Below are positions 15,416-22,028 of a stretch of DNA of 29,004 nucleotides, in pieces (within the stretch, counting starts at the first letter, position 1; each line of letters opens with the position of its first letter). This stretch comes from Deinococcus marmoris DSM 12784. Its GTDB lineage: Bacteria; Deinococcota; Deinococci; Deinococcales; Deinococcaceae. Below the pieces are notes generated by a model. The model worked only from the letters and a program-made list of their open reading frames with translations. It did no database searches and was not told the DNA's origin. Both the position numbers and the translations under genes were made by a program. The DNA lies in the NCBI RefSeq assembly GCF_000701405.1, contig NZ_JNIV01000060.1, forward strand, positions 1 through 29,004. Direction: 5' to 3'.

Positions 15416-15815
15416 CCTTGAGGTATTTGTCGTTGGGGCGCGTCTGGTATTCCGCATGGGTGTAGACCAGAACGCCAATGACAGTCTGCGTCGGCTCGTG
15501 AATCATGTACATCAGGCGGCCCAATCGCCGCGCTCCACTTTCCCAGGGCAGGATGAAATAGGCTTTCCAGAACTCGCAGTCCTCTGGGTCATACTTGGAC
15601 GGCCAAGGCTCCTGAACGAACTTGTCAATCGCCTGCAAAGGATGCCCCTGAATCTGCCTGGGGGCCGCCATGATGGCGTCAATCACATCCGTCAAAAGAC
15701 TCTCCAGCATGGTCTGCTGGAGTTTCCCCTTACAACTCTTTTTTAGCGCCTTTGCGCTCCGTATGAACGGAGCGCTCGGCTCGAAGTCATAGGGACTGGA
15801 GGAAAGACCGGACAT
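15384..15815 (-). CDS. Unknown protein, possibly toxin-like, in overlapping pair
   Basis: This is a 143-residue hypothetical protein. The N-terminal third is basic (AKALKKSCKGKLQQ) and the C-terminal third contains RRLGRLMYMIHEPTQTVIGV then LVYTHAEYQTRPND. That pattern of beta strands is faintly like RelE-type toxins, but it is not enough to assign the family. It overlaps the upstream gene by 29 bases and reads into the LexA-like gene, so these belong to one transcript. Other possibilities are an uncharacterised accessory protein of the defence cargo. Confidence 0.6.
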   Translation of the reverse strand: MSGLSSSPYDFEPSAPFIRSAKALKKSCKGKLQQTMLESLLTDVIDAIMAAPRQIQGHPLQAIDKFVQEPWPSKYDPEDCEFWKAYFILPWESGARRLGRLMYMIHEPTQTVIGVLVYTHAEYQTRPNDKYLKGVFREADVPR

Positions 15816-16257
15816 CAGAACGCGATTTTAGCGTCACTCCCGCAGGTTGATTTAGAGACTCGTGGACGGCTTCAGCGATGGCCTGCTGCCAAACCCCATT
15901 GTCCTCTTCTGCAAGAGAACAAATCTCTTGCATCAACGCAGTCGCTTCGTGTCCAAAAGCCATGAAGTCACCCAACTTCCCAGCGTAGGCGGCCCAGATT
16001 AGCCAAGTTATTCCTTTGGCGATCAGGAGCGGCTGCGCCCTCAAGGGCTTAGTGACGAACCCACCCTGTTCCGCAGCCGCGATAAGTTTCCCCTTTTCTT
16101 CTGGGCTGAACGTCGCCCAGTTTCTACGGATGTCGAGGCGCAATCGCACAGCAAGCTCTCTTTGCTGTCGGTAATTAATTTCCCGGCCTACACGGCTTGC
16201 GTTGGGAAGCTGGGTCACCATTTGCACGACAGTTCCAGGTTGCATTGTTTGCATCAT
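15787..16257 (-). CDS. Unknown protein, first gene of the cargo operon
   Basis: This 156-residue, largely helical and alanine-rich protein contains INYRQQRELAVRLRLDIRRN and FSPEEKGKLIAAAEQGG, and ends DVRSFLQSL. It has no signal peptide and no family I can name. The ATG follows GGGGGTGA, a plausible ribosome site. Overlap by 29 bases with the next gene suggests a coupled two-gene module, similar in layout to toxin-antitoxin pairs. That layout is the only evidence for such a role. An inverted repeat 29 bases upstream could be its operator. Confidence 0.6.
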   Translation of the reverse strand: MMQTMQPGTVVQMVTQLPNASRVGREINYRQQRELAVRLRLDIRRNWATFSPEEKGKLIAAAEQGGFVTKPLRAQPLLIAKGITWLIWAAYAGKLGDFMAFGHEATALMQEICSLAEEDNGVWQQAIAEAVHESLNQPAGVTLKSRSDVRSFLQSL

Positions 16258-16521
16258 CGGTCACCCCCAGCGCACTGTTGAACGGCAGTGATCATCTGAA
16301 TTCACTGTACACGGTTTATCACTTCCGCAGTAGCACAAATGCCCCCATTCCACCTTCATATAGCGTCAGGTGTCCCCAGAATGGTGATTTTTTTGATTTC
16401 AACTTATCCGAAGCTGGAGTCATACCCCGCTCCCTGGAGAGCCAAAAGATGCAGCGCGGATGGCCTGTAGCGTTGGGGCAGGAGAAGTTTTCATGTCTCC
16501 GAATACACTCATTAGATTCTG
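16258..16521. other. Divergent intergenic region between cargo operon and transposition operon
   Basis: This 264-base stretch separates the minus-strand cargo operon from the plus-strand tnsAB unit. Open frames here are short or lack ribosome sites and codon bias. The only structure I support is the inverted repeat at 16286-16307. No promoter for the leftward operon could be assigned with confidence. Confidence 0.5.
16286..16307. promoter_or_regulatory. Operator-like inverted repeat upstream of cargo operon
   Basis: CAGTGA and TCACTG arms are separated by ten bases, 29 bases before the start of the gene at 16257. The position and spacing fit a repressor site. The LexA-like or XRE protein are candidates (inference). 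Confidence 0.35.
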
Positions 16522-16550
16522 TTGCGAACAGACCAGAACATCCTTATAAT
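16522..16550 (+). promoter_or_regulatory. Sigma-70-type promoter of the tnsAB-tnsC-tniQ operon
   Basis: TTGCGA (16522-16527) and a perfect TATAAT (16545-16550) are separated by 17 bases and point to the transposase genes. Transcription would start near 16557, leaving a leader of about 110 bases before the leader ORF. Confidence 0.65.
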
Positions 16551-16603
16551 CAGACGGGGCCAAACGCATTGATCCTTTTGGATACCCCGCAAGACAAAAA
16601 AAT

Positions 16604-16629
16604 GCTGCTCTGACGGGCATCAGCGCAGC
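16604..16629 (-). terminator. Hairpin in tnsAB leader, terminator-like on the minus strand
   Basis: Arms GCTGCTCTGA and TCAGCGCAGC (one mismatch) enclose a 6-base loop. On the minus strand the stem is followed by AT then seven-T-type tract (ATTTTTTTG), an intrinsic terminator shape. On the plus strand there is no T-tract, so there it is a leader hairpin only. Confidence 0.5.
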
Positions 16630-16668
16630 GTTCTCAAAAAAATTCAGGTCACTCGCAAAGGAGACCGT

Positions 16669-16740
16669 ATGGTTAGTTTACTGGCGCACCCGTGGGGTGT
16701 GCGAGGTTTCGGCTCACATTGTCTGGGCACTGCCCCATGA
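16669..16740 (+). CDS. 23-residue leader peptide overlapping tnsAB start
   Basis: An ATG at 16669 preceded by AAAGGAG opens a frame of 23 codons ending in TGA at 16738-16740. The stop overlaps the tnsAB ATG (ATGA). The tnsAB ATG itself has no good ribosome site, whereas this ORF has a strong one. Translation of the transposase is probably coupled to the leader. The peptide sequence (VSLLAHPWGVRGFGSHCLG) is not recognised and has no obvious attenuator run of one amino acid. Confidence 0.55.
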   Translation: MVSLLAHPWGVRGFGSHCLGTAP

Positions 16741-19220
16741 TTCGGACCTATGAGGGTTCCACTCCAAGCCGCAAGGGGACGGTGCTGCTGCGGCGTTTTA
16801 ACATTACGCTGCCGTTTGAAAGCACCATCGAGGAATGCGCTCTGCGGCTCTGGGATATTGATCCATTCATCACGTCAATCACGCGAGCTGAAGGCGTGGA
16901 CTACCATCTGCCCGATGGTTCCAAACACATCTACACGCCCGATTTCACACTGACGCTGGCAGATGGGCGCTTACTATCAGTGGACTGCAAACCCGCAGGG
17001 ATCGTCGGAGCCATGATCGCCAACGCGGCCCTGATTTGGCAAATCAAAGCAGAGCGTCTGGCTGGTCTGGGTCAGCCGCTGTACATCTTCAGGGACAGCG
17101 ATTACAGCCCGGCGCGCTTACAACAGGCCCAGATGTTCGGGCGGTACTGCGGTTATGACATTGACCCACACGTTCGTCAGGACATCGTGACCCTTTTGCG
17201 TGAATGCGGAGCGATGCAGATGTCTGCCGTGCGTGACTTTGCTCTCCGTCTGGCGAAGGGCAATGAGGCCCAGGTGGACGCCTCACTCAAAGGAATGCTC
17301 GCGGCTCAGGAGCTGGTGGCGGAAGCCGAAGTCAAGCCTCTGGCGTGCCGGATTGACCTCCCCGGCAACAGTCTCGCGCCCCAACACTCTGTTCTAGGGG
17401 TGCCGATGCTCGCGCTGCTCCAGAACCCACCGCCTGTGATGCCTGAACCGTCCACAAAGCAGCAGCCCACCCACCTGCACCGGGAAGAGAAGTTCAAACA
17501 ATCTGCGCGCGGGACACGGCTTCTTCATCTGTTTGTCCTGTACAACGATCCCTCACAGCCGCTGGAGGAGGCCGATGTGGAGCGCCTGACCGCCGCCACT
17601 GGGGTCTCCAGGCCCTCGCTGTTCCGGTTCCGGGCGGCGCTGCAAGCAGCGGGCGCACCGGGCATCACTTTTTCTGAGGTGGCCGCCGTCCTACTGGGGG
17701 AAACGAAGGGGCGGCCCAGGCGGCAGCTTGACGCCCAGGTGGCGGCCATCATGGAGCAGTTGACCCGGCAGCACTACTTCATCCCACTGGACCGCAAGGA
17801 AGGGGTGCGGGCAAGATCGGTGGCTGACTTATATGCCTGGATTGCCAGAGCCTGTCAGGATGAGGAGCTGCCCGTCCCTGGATATAACACCGTAAAGCGC
17901 TTTCTTCAGCGTTGGACAGACCGTGACCCTGTGCAAGCCGCCCTGCTGCGTGATGGACGTGACGCGGCGCACAAATTGGAAGCCCGCCAGGGCCGTCTGG
18001 ACTTGCTGTGTTGCGGCGAGTTGCTGACGGTGGACTGCACGCCCGCCGATCTCTTTACCTGTGAAGACGGTTCCCTGGACATCGTGACGCGCGCCAAGAG
18101 AGGCAAGGGACAGCGTAGGAAGGGGGCCAGACGGGCCAATATCGTAACCGTGGTGGATGCCGTCACCTCGGAGGTGGTGCGCTCGGTGGTCTTCGCAGAG
18201 GCCATCAGCGCTGCCTCGATCCTGCTGGTTCTGCGTGATGTTTTTCTGGGTGAGCAGCAGGAACTTAACCAGGCCGGGGTGACCATGCTACCCGTGGGTG
18301 CAGGGCTACCCGAACGCCTCCGCATTGACTCTGGCAGCGAATTTGTCAACCGGCAGGTCAGTCGGGCCTTGACCCATCTCGGCATTGATGTCCTGCAACG
18401 CAACAAACCGTCACGGCACCACGGCGGCATCGAAGAGCGCACCATCGGGACGCTGACCCATCAGCAGCACCTGCTGCCGGGAACATCCATGAACACCATT
18501 GTCAAGCGCGGTGAGTATGATGCCCAGGCCGGGGCCATCCTGTCGCTGGAAGACCTGATCAAGTTCAACCACCGCATCGTGGAGCGACACAACCAGCTCT
18601 GCGCGCCGCTTCAGATGCTGACACGCCACGAACATGCCGCCGATCTGGTGCGGCGGGGTCTGGGGGCCTGGAGTCCCCTATCGGCAGTGCAGGAGGACTA
18701 CCTGCGCCACCGGATGCGCCCACAGGAGGTGCGCCGGTGCCAGCATGAGGGCATCAGCCTGCATGACCTGATGTACGTCGCGGCAGTCCCGGCTGAACTC
18801 TCGCCCCTGATCGTGCGGCGGGCCAATGTGGACGTGGTGTTCGATGCCGACGACATCAGCGTGGCCCAGGCCATTCATCCCGACACGGGCAAGTTGATTG
18901 ATCTGGTGGCCCGCGTTCCCCGTGAACTCGAAGGCCAGCCCCTCAGTCTGAAAGTCTGGTCCGCCTATAAGCGCAGGCTCCGGGCCAGCCGTCAGGTCGC
19001 TGAACAGCGTGCGCCCACCAACCAGCAGATCGCCGCGCAGGTGCTGGCCGAGCGCCCACAGCGGCCTGCGGGACGCGGCAAACCGGGTACGGTCAAGACA
19101 GACGTAGATGTGCCGAAGCCAAGTCCATCTCCCAAGCAGAGCAGCAGCACTCTGCCCGCACTGAAAGCCGCGAAGATCGAATTTGAGTTCAATCCCCCCA
19201 CCCCACACATGGAGGCTTGA
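16737..19220 (+). CDS. tnsAB: Fused TnsA-TnsB transposase
   Basis: This 827-residue protein joins two Tn7 functions. The N-terminal TnsA-type nuclease domain (about residues 20-170) has FESTIEEC (E28/E32), YTPDF (D69) and VDCK (D83, K85), as in TnsA. TnsA cuts the 5' ends of the transposon. The TnsB part follows. Helical DNA-binding regions (about 260-420) lead to an RNase H-like core with D433 in VDCTPADLF, D531 in RIDSGSEF and Glu 566/567 in GGIEERTIGTL. A Mu-type C-terminal domain and basic tail (SPKQSSSTL) follow, for contact with TnsC. TnsB binds the end repeats and joins 3' ends to target. The ATG at 16737 is chosen for coupling with the leader peptide. A GTG at 16692 in frame is an alternative. 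TnsAB fusions are known in several Tn7-like lineages. Confidence 0.92.
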   Translation: MIRTYEGSTPSRKGTVLLRRFNITLPFESTIEECALRLWDIDPFITSITRAEGVDYHLPDGSKHIYTPDFTLTLADGRLLSVDCKPAGIVGAMIANAALIWQIKAERLAGLGQPLYIFRDSDYSPARLQQAQMFGRYCGYDIDPHVRQDIVTLLRECGAMQMSAVRDFALRLAKGNEAQVDASLKGMLAAQELVAEAEVKPLACRIDLPGNSLAPQHSVLGVPMLALLQNPPPVMPEPSTKQQPTHLHREEKFKQSARGTRLLHLFVLYNDPSQPLEEADVERLTAATGVSRPSLFRFRAALQAAGAPGITFSEVAAVLLGETKGRPRRQLDAQVAAIMEQLTRQHYFIPLDRKEGVRARSVADLYAWIARACQDEELPVPGYNTVKRFLQRWTDRDPVQAALLRDGRDAAHKLEARQGRLDLLCCGELLTVDCTPADLFTCEDGSLDIVTRAKRGKGQRRKGARRANIVTVVDAVTSEVVRSVVFAEAISAASILLVLRDVFLGEQQELNQAGVTMLPVGAGLPERLRIDSGSEFVNRQVSRALTHLGIDVLQRNKPSRHHGGIEERTIGTLTHQQHLLPGTSMNTIVKRGEYDAQAGAILSLEDLIKFNHRIVERHNQLCAPLQMLTRHEHAADLVRRGLGAWSPLSAVQEDYLRHRMRPQEVRRCQHEGISLHDLMYVAAVPAELSPLIVRRANVDVVFDADDISVAQAIHPDTGKLIDLVARVPRELEGQPLSLKVWSAYKRRLRASRQVAEQRAPTNQQIAAQVLAERPQRPAGRGKPGTVKTDVDVPKPSPSPKQSSSTLPALKAAKIEFEFNPPTPHMEA

Positions 19221-19221
19221 G

Positions 19222-20037
19222 ATGGAAACTGTCAATCAGCAAGAGCAGCGTCACGCCCTAATCAACCAGCGCGAAACCACTTGGTATCCCGAACCCGCCC
19301 GCCTGGCCCTGCTGAGCGAGCTACACGCCATCGCAACTGATCCGGCGCGTCACCGGACCCGCAGCATCGCCATCGTGTCAGAGAGCAATGGGGGCAAGTC
19401 GGCGTTGATTGCCCGGTATCTGTACCTGCATCCCCCGGTCTACGGTAAAGAGGCAGTCATCATTCCGGCCATCCGCCTGACCATGACCGATTTCCCGCGC
19501 GTCTCGGACCTGTCCGTCGCACTGCTCACCGCGATTGGTGCGCCCGGTGCCGAGTCCGGCACCCACGCGGCGCGGATGGGTCGCTTCGTCGAGTTGGCCC
19601 GCAAGGTGAAGCTGGGACTGATCTTTCTGGATGAATTTCACGACTGCGCCGGGACAGACGGGCGGGGCAGGCCCTTTTTGCGCTGCATCAAGGCCCTGAT
19701 TCTTCAGGGCCTGTGCGTCGTCCCTGTTGGCACCGAAGACCTGGCCGCTATCCTGTCGCTCGATTCCCAGCTCAACACCCGCTTCAATTTCTCGCGTGGC
19801 CGCCTGACCCGGCTTCGTGACGCGGGGGTGGTCAAGGCGCTGGTCATGGAAATCACGAAACTGGATGACCACGAGGTCACACACGCGGCGGTGAAGTACC
19901 TCCTGGCGGAGAGCAAGGGAATCATGGGCCATCTGCTTGATTTCATGGAGGGAACGCTGCTGGCGCACGGCAACCTTAAACTGGAGTCGTTGCGCCAGTA
20001 CCGGCCATACATGGACGTGTTAGACCGGGTGGTGTGA
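19222..20037 (+). CDS. tnsC: TnsC-type AAA+ ATPase
   Basis: This 271-residue ATPase has a Walker A variant SESNGGKSALI (residues 53-63; the first Gly is Ser), Walker B LGLIFLDEF (131-139), a sensor-1-type VVPVGTED (167-173) and LNTRF with a likely arginine finger at 187. TnsC/TniB proteins polymerise on target DNA and carry the TniQ signal to the transposase. A GGAGG site lies 7 bases before the ATG, which begins one base after the tnsAB stop. An in-frame start at 19183 would overlap tnsAB and lacks a ribosome site. At this length it is closer to the TniB type than to Tn7 TnsC (about 555 residues). Confidence 0.92.
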   Translation: METVNQQEQRHALINQRETTWYPEPARLALLSELHAIATDPARHRTRSIAIVSESNGGKSALIARYLYLHPPVYGKEAVIIPAIRLTMTDFPRVSDLSVALLTAIGAPGAESGTHAARMGRFVELARKVKLGLIFLDEFHDCAGTDGRGRPFLRCIKALILQGLCVVPVGTEDLAAILSLDSQLNTRFNFSRGRLTRLRDAGVVKALVMEITKLDDHEVTHAAVKYLLAESKGIMGHLLDFMEGTLLAHGNLKLESLRQYRPYMDVLDRVV

Positions 20038-21341
20038 TGCGGCTGCCGGTCTATCCAGCGCCGGGAACAGGTGAATTGCTGAGCAGTTATGTTGTTCGGT
20101 TGGCCGATGCCAACGCCTTACGTCCTGATCAGATGACAGCTCTCCTGGGCCTGGGGCAGTTCTGGAGGCATGATCCAGACCTTAGCGCCACTGCACAGGA
20201 CATCGCTGTACTGGAAGAAGCGAGTGGACATGCCTTGCGGCCCCTGAGCCTGGGGCTGACCTTGTTTCCAACAGCCACGCCGCCTGGCCCGCCGAGGTTG
20301 GTTGTGGACGTGGGCCACATCAAACGCACGCGAGGGTGTCCAGTCTGTCCCCTCTGCCTCCACGAAGGAAAAGGCTTCCAGTGGACCTGGCGCTTGGCAA
20401 CAAGCGTCATCTGCGAGAGGCACGGCTGCGCGCTGATTGATCATTGTCCGGGGTGTGCCGCACCGATCAAACACGCCCACCAGGGAACCACAGTCCCGGC
20501 CATGAGGCAGTGCCACGCCTGTCATCAACCGTTCCCCAGTGCGGACACGAACACCCCGCAAAGTGGGGAAGCACAGGCGCTGCTGCGCCTTCAGGTCCAG
20601 GTGAAGAAGGCGCTGAACACTGGAAAGGTGCAGTGGGGCGGGGTGACGCTGAGCCGGGAAGACTTTATGGGGCTGCTCCACAGCCTGATCCTGTTGTCTA
20701 TTCCTGACGACGCGCCTGATCCCGAACCGACGCGCCGTTTTGAACGGCTCAGTGTTCAGGACCGGGGCCGTGTGCTCATCAACGTGGCCGAGTTCTTGGA
20801 CGTTGATCTGGCGACATGCCTGTGGCGCTTGCGTGAGCGCGCCGTCCGCAGCGCACAGCTCTGCCGTAAGGAGTGCGCGGTTTCTGAATGGATGAGACAC
20901 CTGCTGGGTTTTGCGCTGGACGGTCAGAAGACCGGGGCACTTCCAGGCAGCAGACTTTACCTCACCGACGCGGTGTGGCGGCGCTGTCTGGCAGCCGGGG
21001 CGGGCGTGGTGCTGGCGCAGATGCAGTGGCCTGAAAGCCAACTCCGATTGCACCTTCAGGAGTGGTTGAACTGCAATATGCTCGGAGGAACGCGCCGCAC
21101 CTGGCAGGGCACCGTCCACTATCTCCAACTCCAGACAGGAATAGAGCGGCTGCTAGAGGCTCCATCGTGCGCTGGTCTGATCACCGCTCTGGCACAGCAG
21201 CCGGAGTGTGCGGAGGCGTTGACCAGCCCGAAGACAGTCCGTTTCCTTTTGGACCACCAGCACCCAGACGCACAGCAGTTGTGGCGGCAGATGGTTACGC
21301 GACGCCTGCACGCTTTGATCCCCTACAACACATCTGTCTGA
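20037..21341 (+). CDS. tniQ: TniQ-family targeting protein, operon copy (TniQ2)
   Basis: This 434-residue protein has the TniQ opening LPVYPAPGTGELLSSYVVRLADANAL. Zinc-binding pairs follow at C104/C107 (CPLC), C126/H129 (CERH), C137/C140 (CPGC) and C159/C162 (CHAC). A longer C-terminal region (about 170-434), absent from TniQ1, may bind DNA in a TnsD-like way. Its ATG shares one base with the tnsC stop (TGATG), and a GTG just before could also start. It closes the tnsAB-tnsC-tniQ operon and is followed by a terminator hairpin. TniQ proteins select the target. Which of the two TniQ proteins directed the present insertion cannot be seen. Confidence 0.9.
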   Translation: MRLPVYPAPGTGELLSSYVVRLADANALRPDQMTALLGLGQFWRHDPDLSATAQDIAVLEEASGHALRPLSLGLTLFPTATPPGPPRLVVDVGHIKRTRGCPVCPLCLHEGKGFQWTWRLATSVICERHGCALIDHCPGCAAPIKHAHQGTTVPAMRQCHACHQPFPSADTNTPQSGEAQALLRLQVQVKKALNTGKVQWGGVTLSREDFMGLLHSLILLSIPDDAPDPEPTRRFERLSVQDRGRVLINVAEFLDVDLATCLWRLRERAVRSAQLCRKECAVSEWMRHLLGFALDGQKTGALPGSRLYLTDAVWRRCLAAGAGVVLAQMQWPESQLRLHLQEWLNCNMLGGTRRTWQGTVHYLQLQTGIERLLEAPSCAGLITALAQQPECAEALTSPKTVRFLLDHQHPDAQQLWRQMVTRRLHALIPYNTSV

Positions 21342-21356
21342 CCGCTTCCATCAGCC

Positions 21357-21386
21357 AGGGGCCATCTGCAAAGCGCAGTGGCCCCT
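21357..21386 (+). terminator. Terminator-like hairpin after tniQ
   Basis: AGGGGCCA/TGGCCCCT arms enclose a second short stem CTGC/GCAG, 16 bases after the tniQ stop codon. The following T-tract is short (TTTCC), so efficiency may be modest. Confidence 0.6.
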
Positions 21387-21425
21387 TTCCTGTTGGGGGC
21401 CTTGAGGGGGGTGAAACTGGGTATC

Positions 21426-21584
21426 GCCAGTCTCATGGCAAATGGCAAACGCTTCTCCGCCAGTCTCATGGCAAGTGGCAAAGCAATGCAGTGGGTCTCA
21501 TGGCAAACGGCAACAGTCTCAATTAAAATGGCAAAAAGGCCAAAAAACGCTGTATTTCAGTCTCAAGTTAAATGGCAAACGACA
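21426..21584. repeat. Transposon right end: five transposase-binding-type repeats
   Basis: Copies of the CAGTCTCATGGCAAATGGCA type lie near 21428-21450, 21461-21482, 21493-21514, 21513-21537 and, at the terminus, 21558-21584, the last ending AAATGGCAAACGACA. They are inverse to the left-end sites. Five crowded sites here against three or four spaced ones on the left mirror the asymmetric ends of Tn7. Confidence 0.88.
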
Positions 21585-21589
21585 GCAAA
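21585..21589. repeat. Target-site duplication, right copy (GCAAA)
   Basis: This is identical to 6464-6468 and directly follows the terminal ACA at 21584. Confidence 0.9.
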
Positions 21590-21866
21590 AGTTCCCTCGG
21601 CAAGAGCTTTAGAAAGAGCAGAGTGGGCTTTTGCATCCACGGCAGTGGGTCTAGGACGGCCATTTTTAGGGCCGCATGGCGCAGGAGATTTTTGCCGGGC
21701 AGGATGAACTCGAAAAGCTGCGAAGGAGAGACTGGAGTCGCCAGAAAAACGGACTTCCGGCAACTCATTCAGAGACCTGCTCTAGACCTCAACTGTCTGA
21801 TGACGAGGTCATTCCCCGGGCAAGTTTCACAATGGTGGCAGATGTAAAATAATTTCCAGGATCACC
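21590..21866. other. Former intergenic DNA right of the transposon
   Basis: No gene is supported. A 58-codon frame (ATG 21676 to TAA 21850) and minus-strand frames exist, but none has a ribosome site or recognised motif. The operator-like site at 21843-21858 is the only structure noted. Confidence 0.4.
21843..21858. promoter_or_regulatory. Third operator-like site, upstream of the mannosidase gene
   Basis: TGTAAAATAATTTCCA is an imperfect palindrome (12 of 16 positions symmetric). With the next bases it gives AATAATTTCCAG, close to AATAATTTTCAG in the site at 6426-6442 and AATAATTTTCAA in the site at 6393-6412. This suggests that the mannosidase belongs to the RpiR regulon. Confidence 0.45.
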
Positions 21867-22028
21867 GTGGACGCACGACACAAATTCTGCCTTGAAGAGG
21901 AGGCCGAAATGCCTGGAAACCAGTTGGCTGGCCCAGAGATTCTGAAAACCGACTTGCTACTGTCGGTGACCGCGCTGGGGCCGGGCGTCCATCATTTAGT
22001 CGAGCAGCGAGGAGAGGTTTTTCCATGA
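21867..22028 (+). CDS. Possible small ORF coupled to the mannosidase gene
   Basis: A GTG at 21867, six bases after AGGA, opens a 53-residue frame. Its TGA overlaps the mannosidase ATG (ATGA). The product (DARHKFCLEEEAEMPGNQLA, ending VEQRGEVFP) is unrecognised. It may be a leader peptide, the remnant of a larger gene, or chance. Confidence 0.3.
   Translation: MDARHKFCLEEEAEMPGNQLAGPEILKTDLLLSVTALGPGVHHLVEQRGEVFP

Larger units (their letters stand above)
6469..21584. mobile_element. Complete Tn7-like transposon with TnsAB fusion, TnsC and two TniQ proteins
   Basis: The element is 15,116 bp long. The left end begins TGTCGTTTGCCATTT and the right end finishes AAATGGCAAACGACA, perfect 15-base inverted ends with the TGT/ACA termini of the Tn7/Mu group. 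Additional inverted copies of the GTTTGCCATGAGACTGGC-type site lie inside both ends, and GCAAA flanks both sides. Core genes at the right end are a TnsA-TnsB fusion, TnsC and TniQ, with a second TniQ next to the left end. Cargo comprises two lipoproteins, an XRE regulator, a defence-like AT-rich operon, a LexA-like gene and two unknown genes. No Cas genes or CRISPR repeats were seen. It interrupts the region between the RpiR-sugar operon and the GH38 mannosidase gene. All core genes look intact, so the element may be recent or active. Confidence 0.95.

Noticed and set aside
16420..16620. Minus-strand frame of 65 codons upstream of the transposase operon
   Set aside because: It overlaps the transposase promoter and hairpin, and the product is not protein-like in composition.
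21585..21763. Minus-strand frame that would continue through the reconstructed empty target site and contains GRPRPTAVDAK
   Set aside because: The reading across the junction is short (about 70 codons), has no ribosome site or clear family, and may be chance.
21676..21852. 58-codon plus-strand frame right of the transposon
   Set aside because: It has no ribosome site, no recognised motif, and its end lies in the operator-like site.
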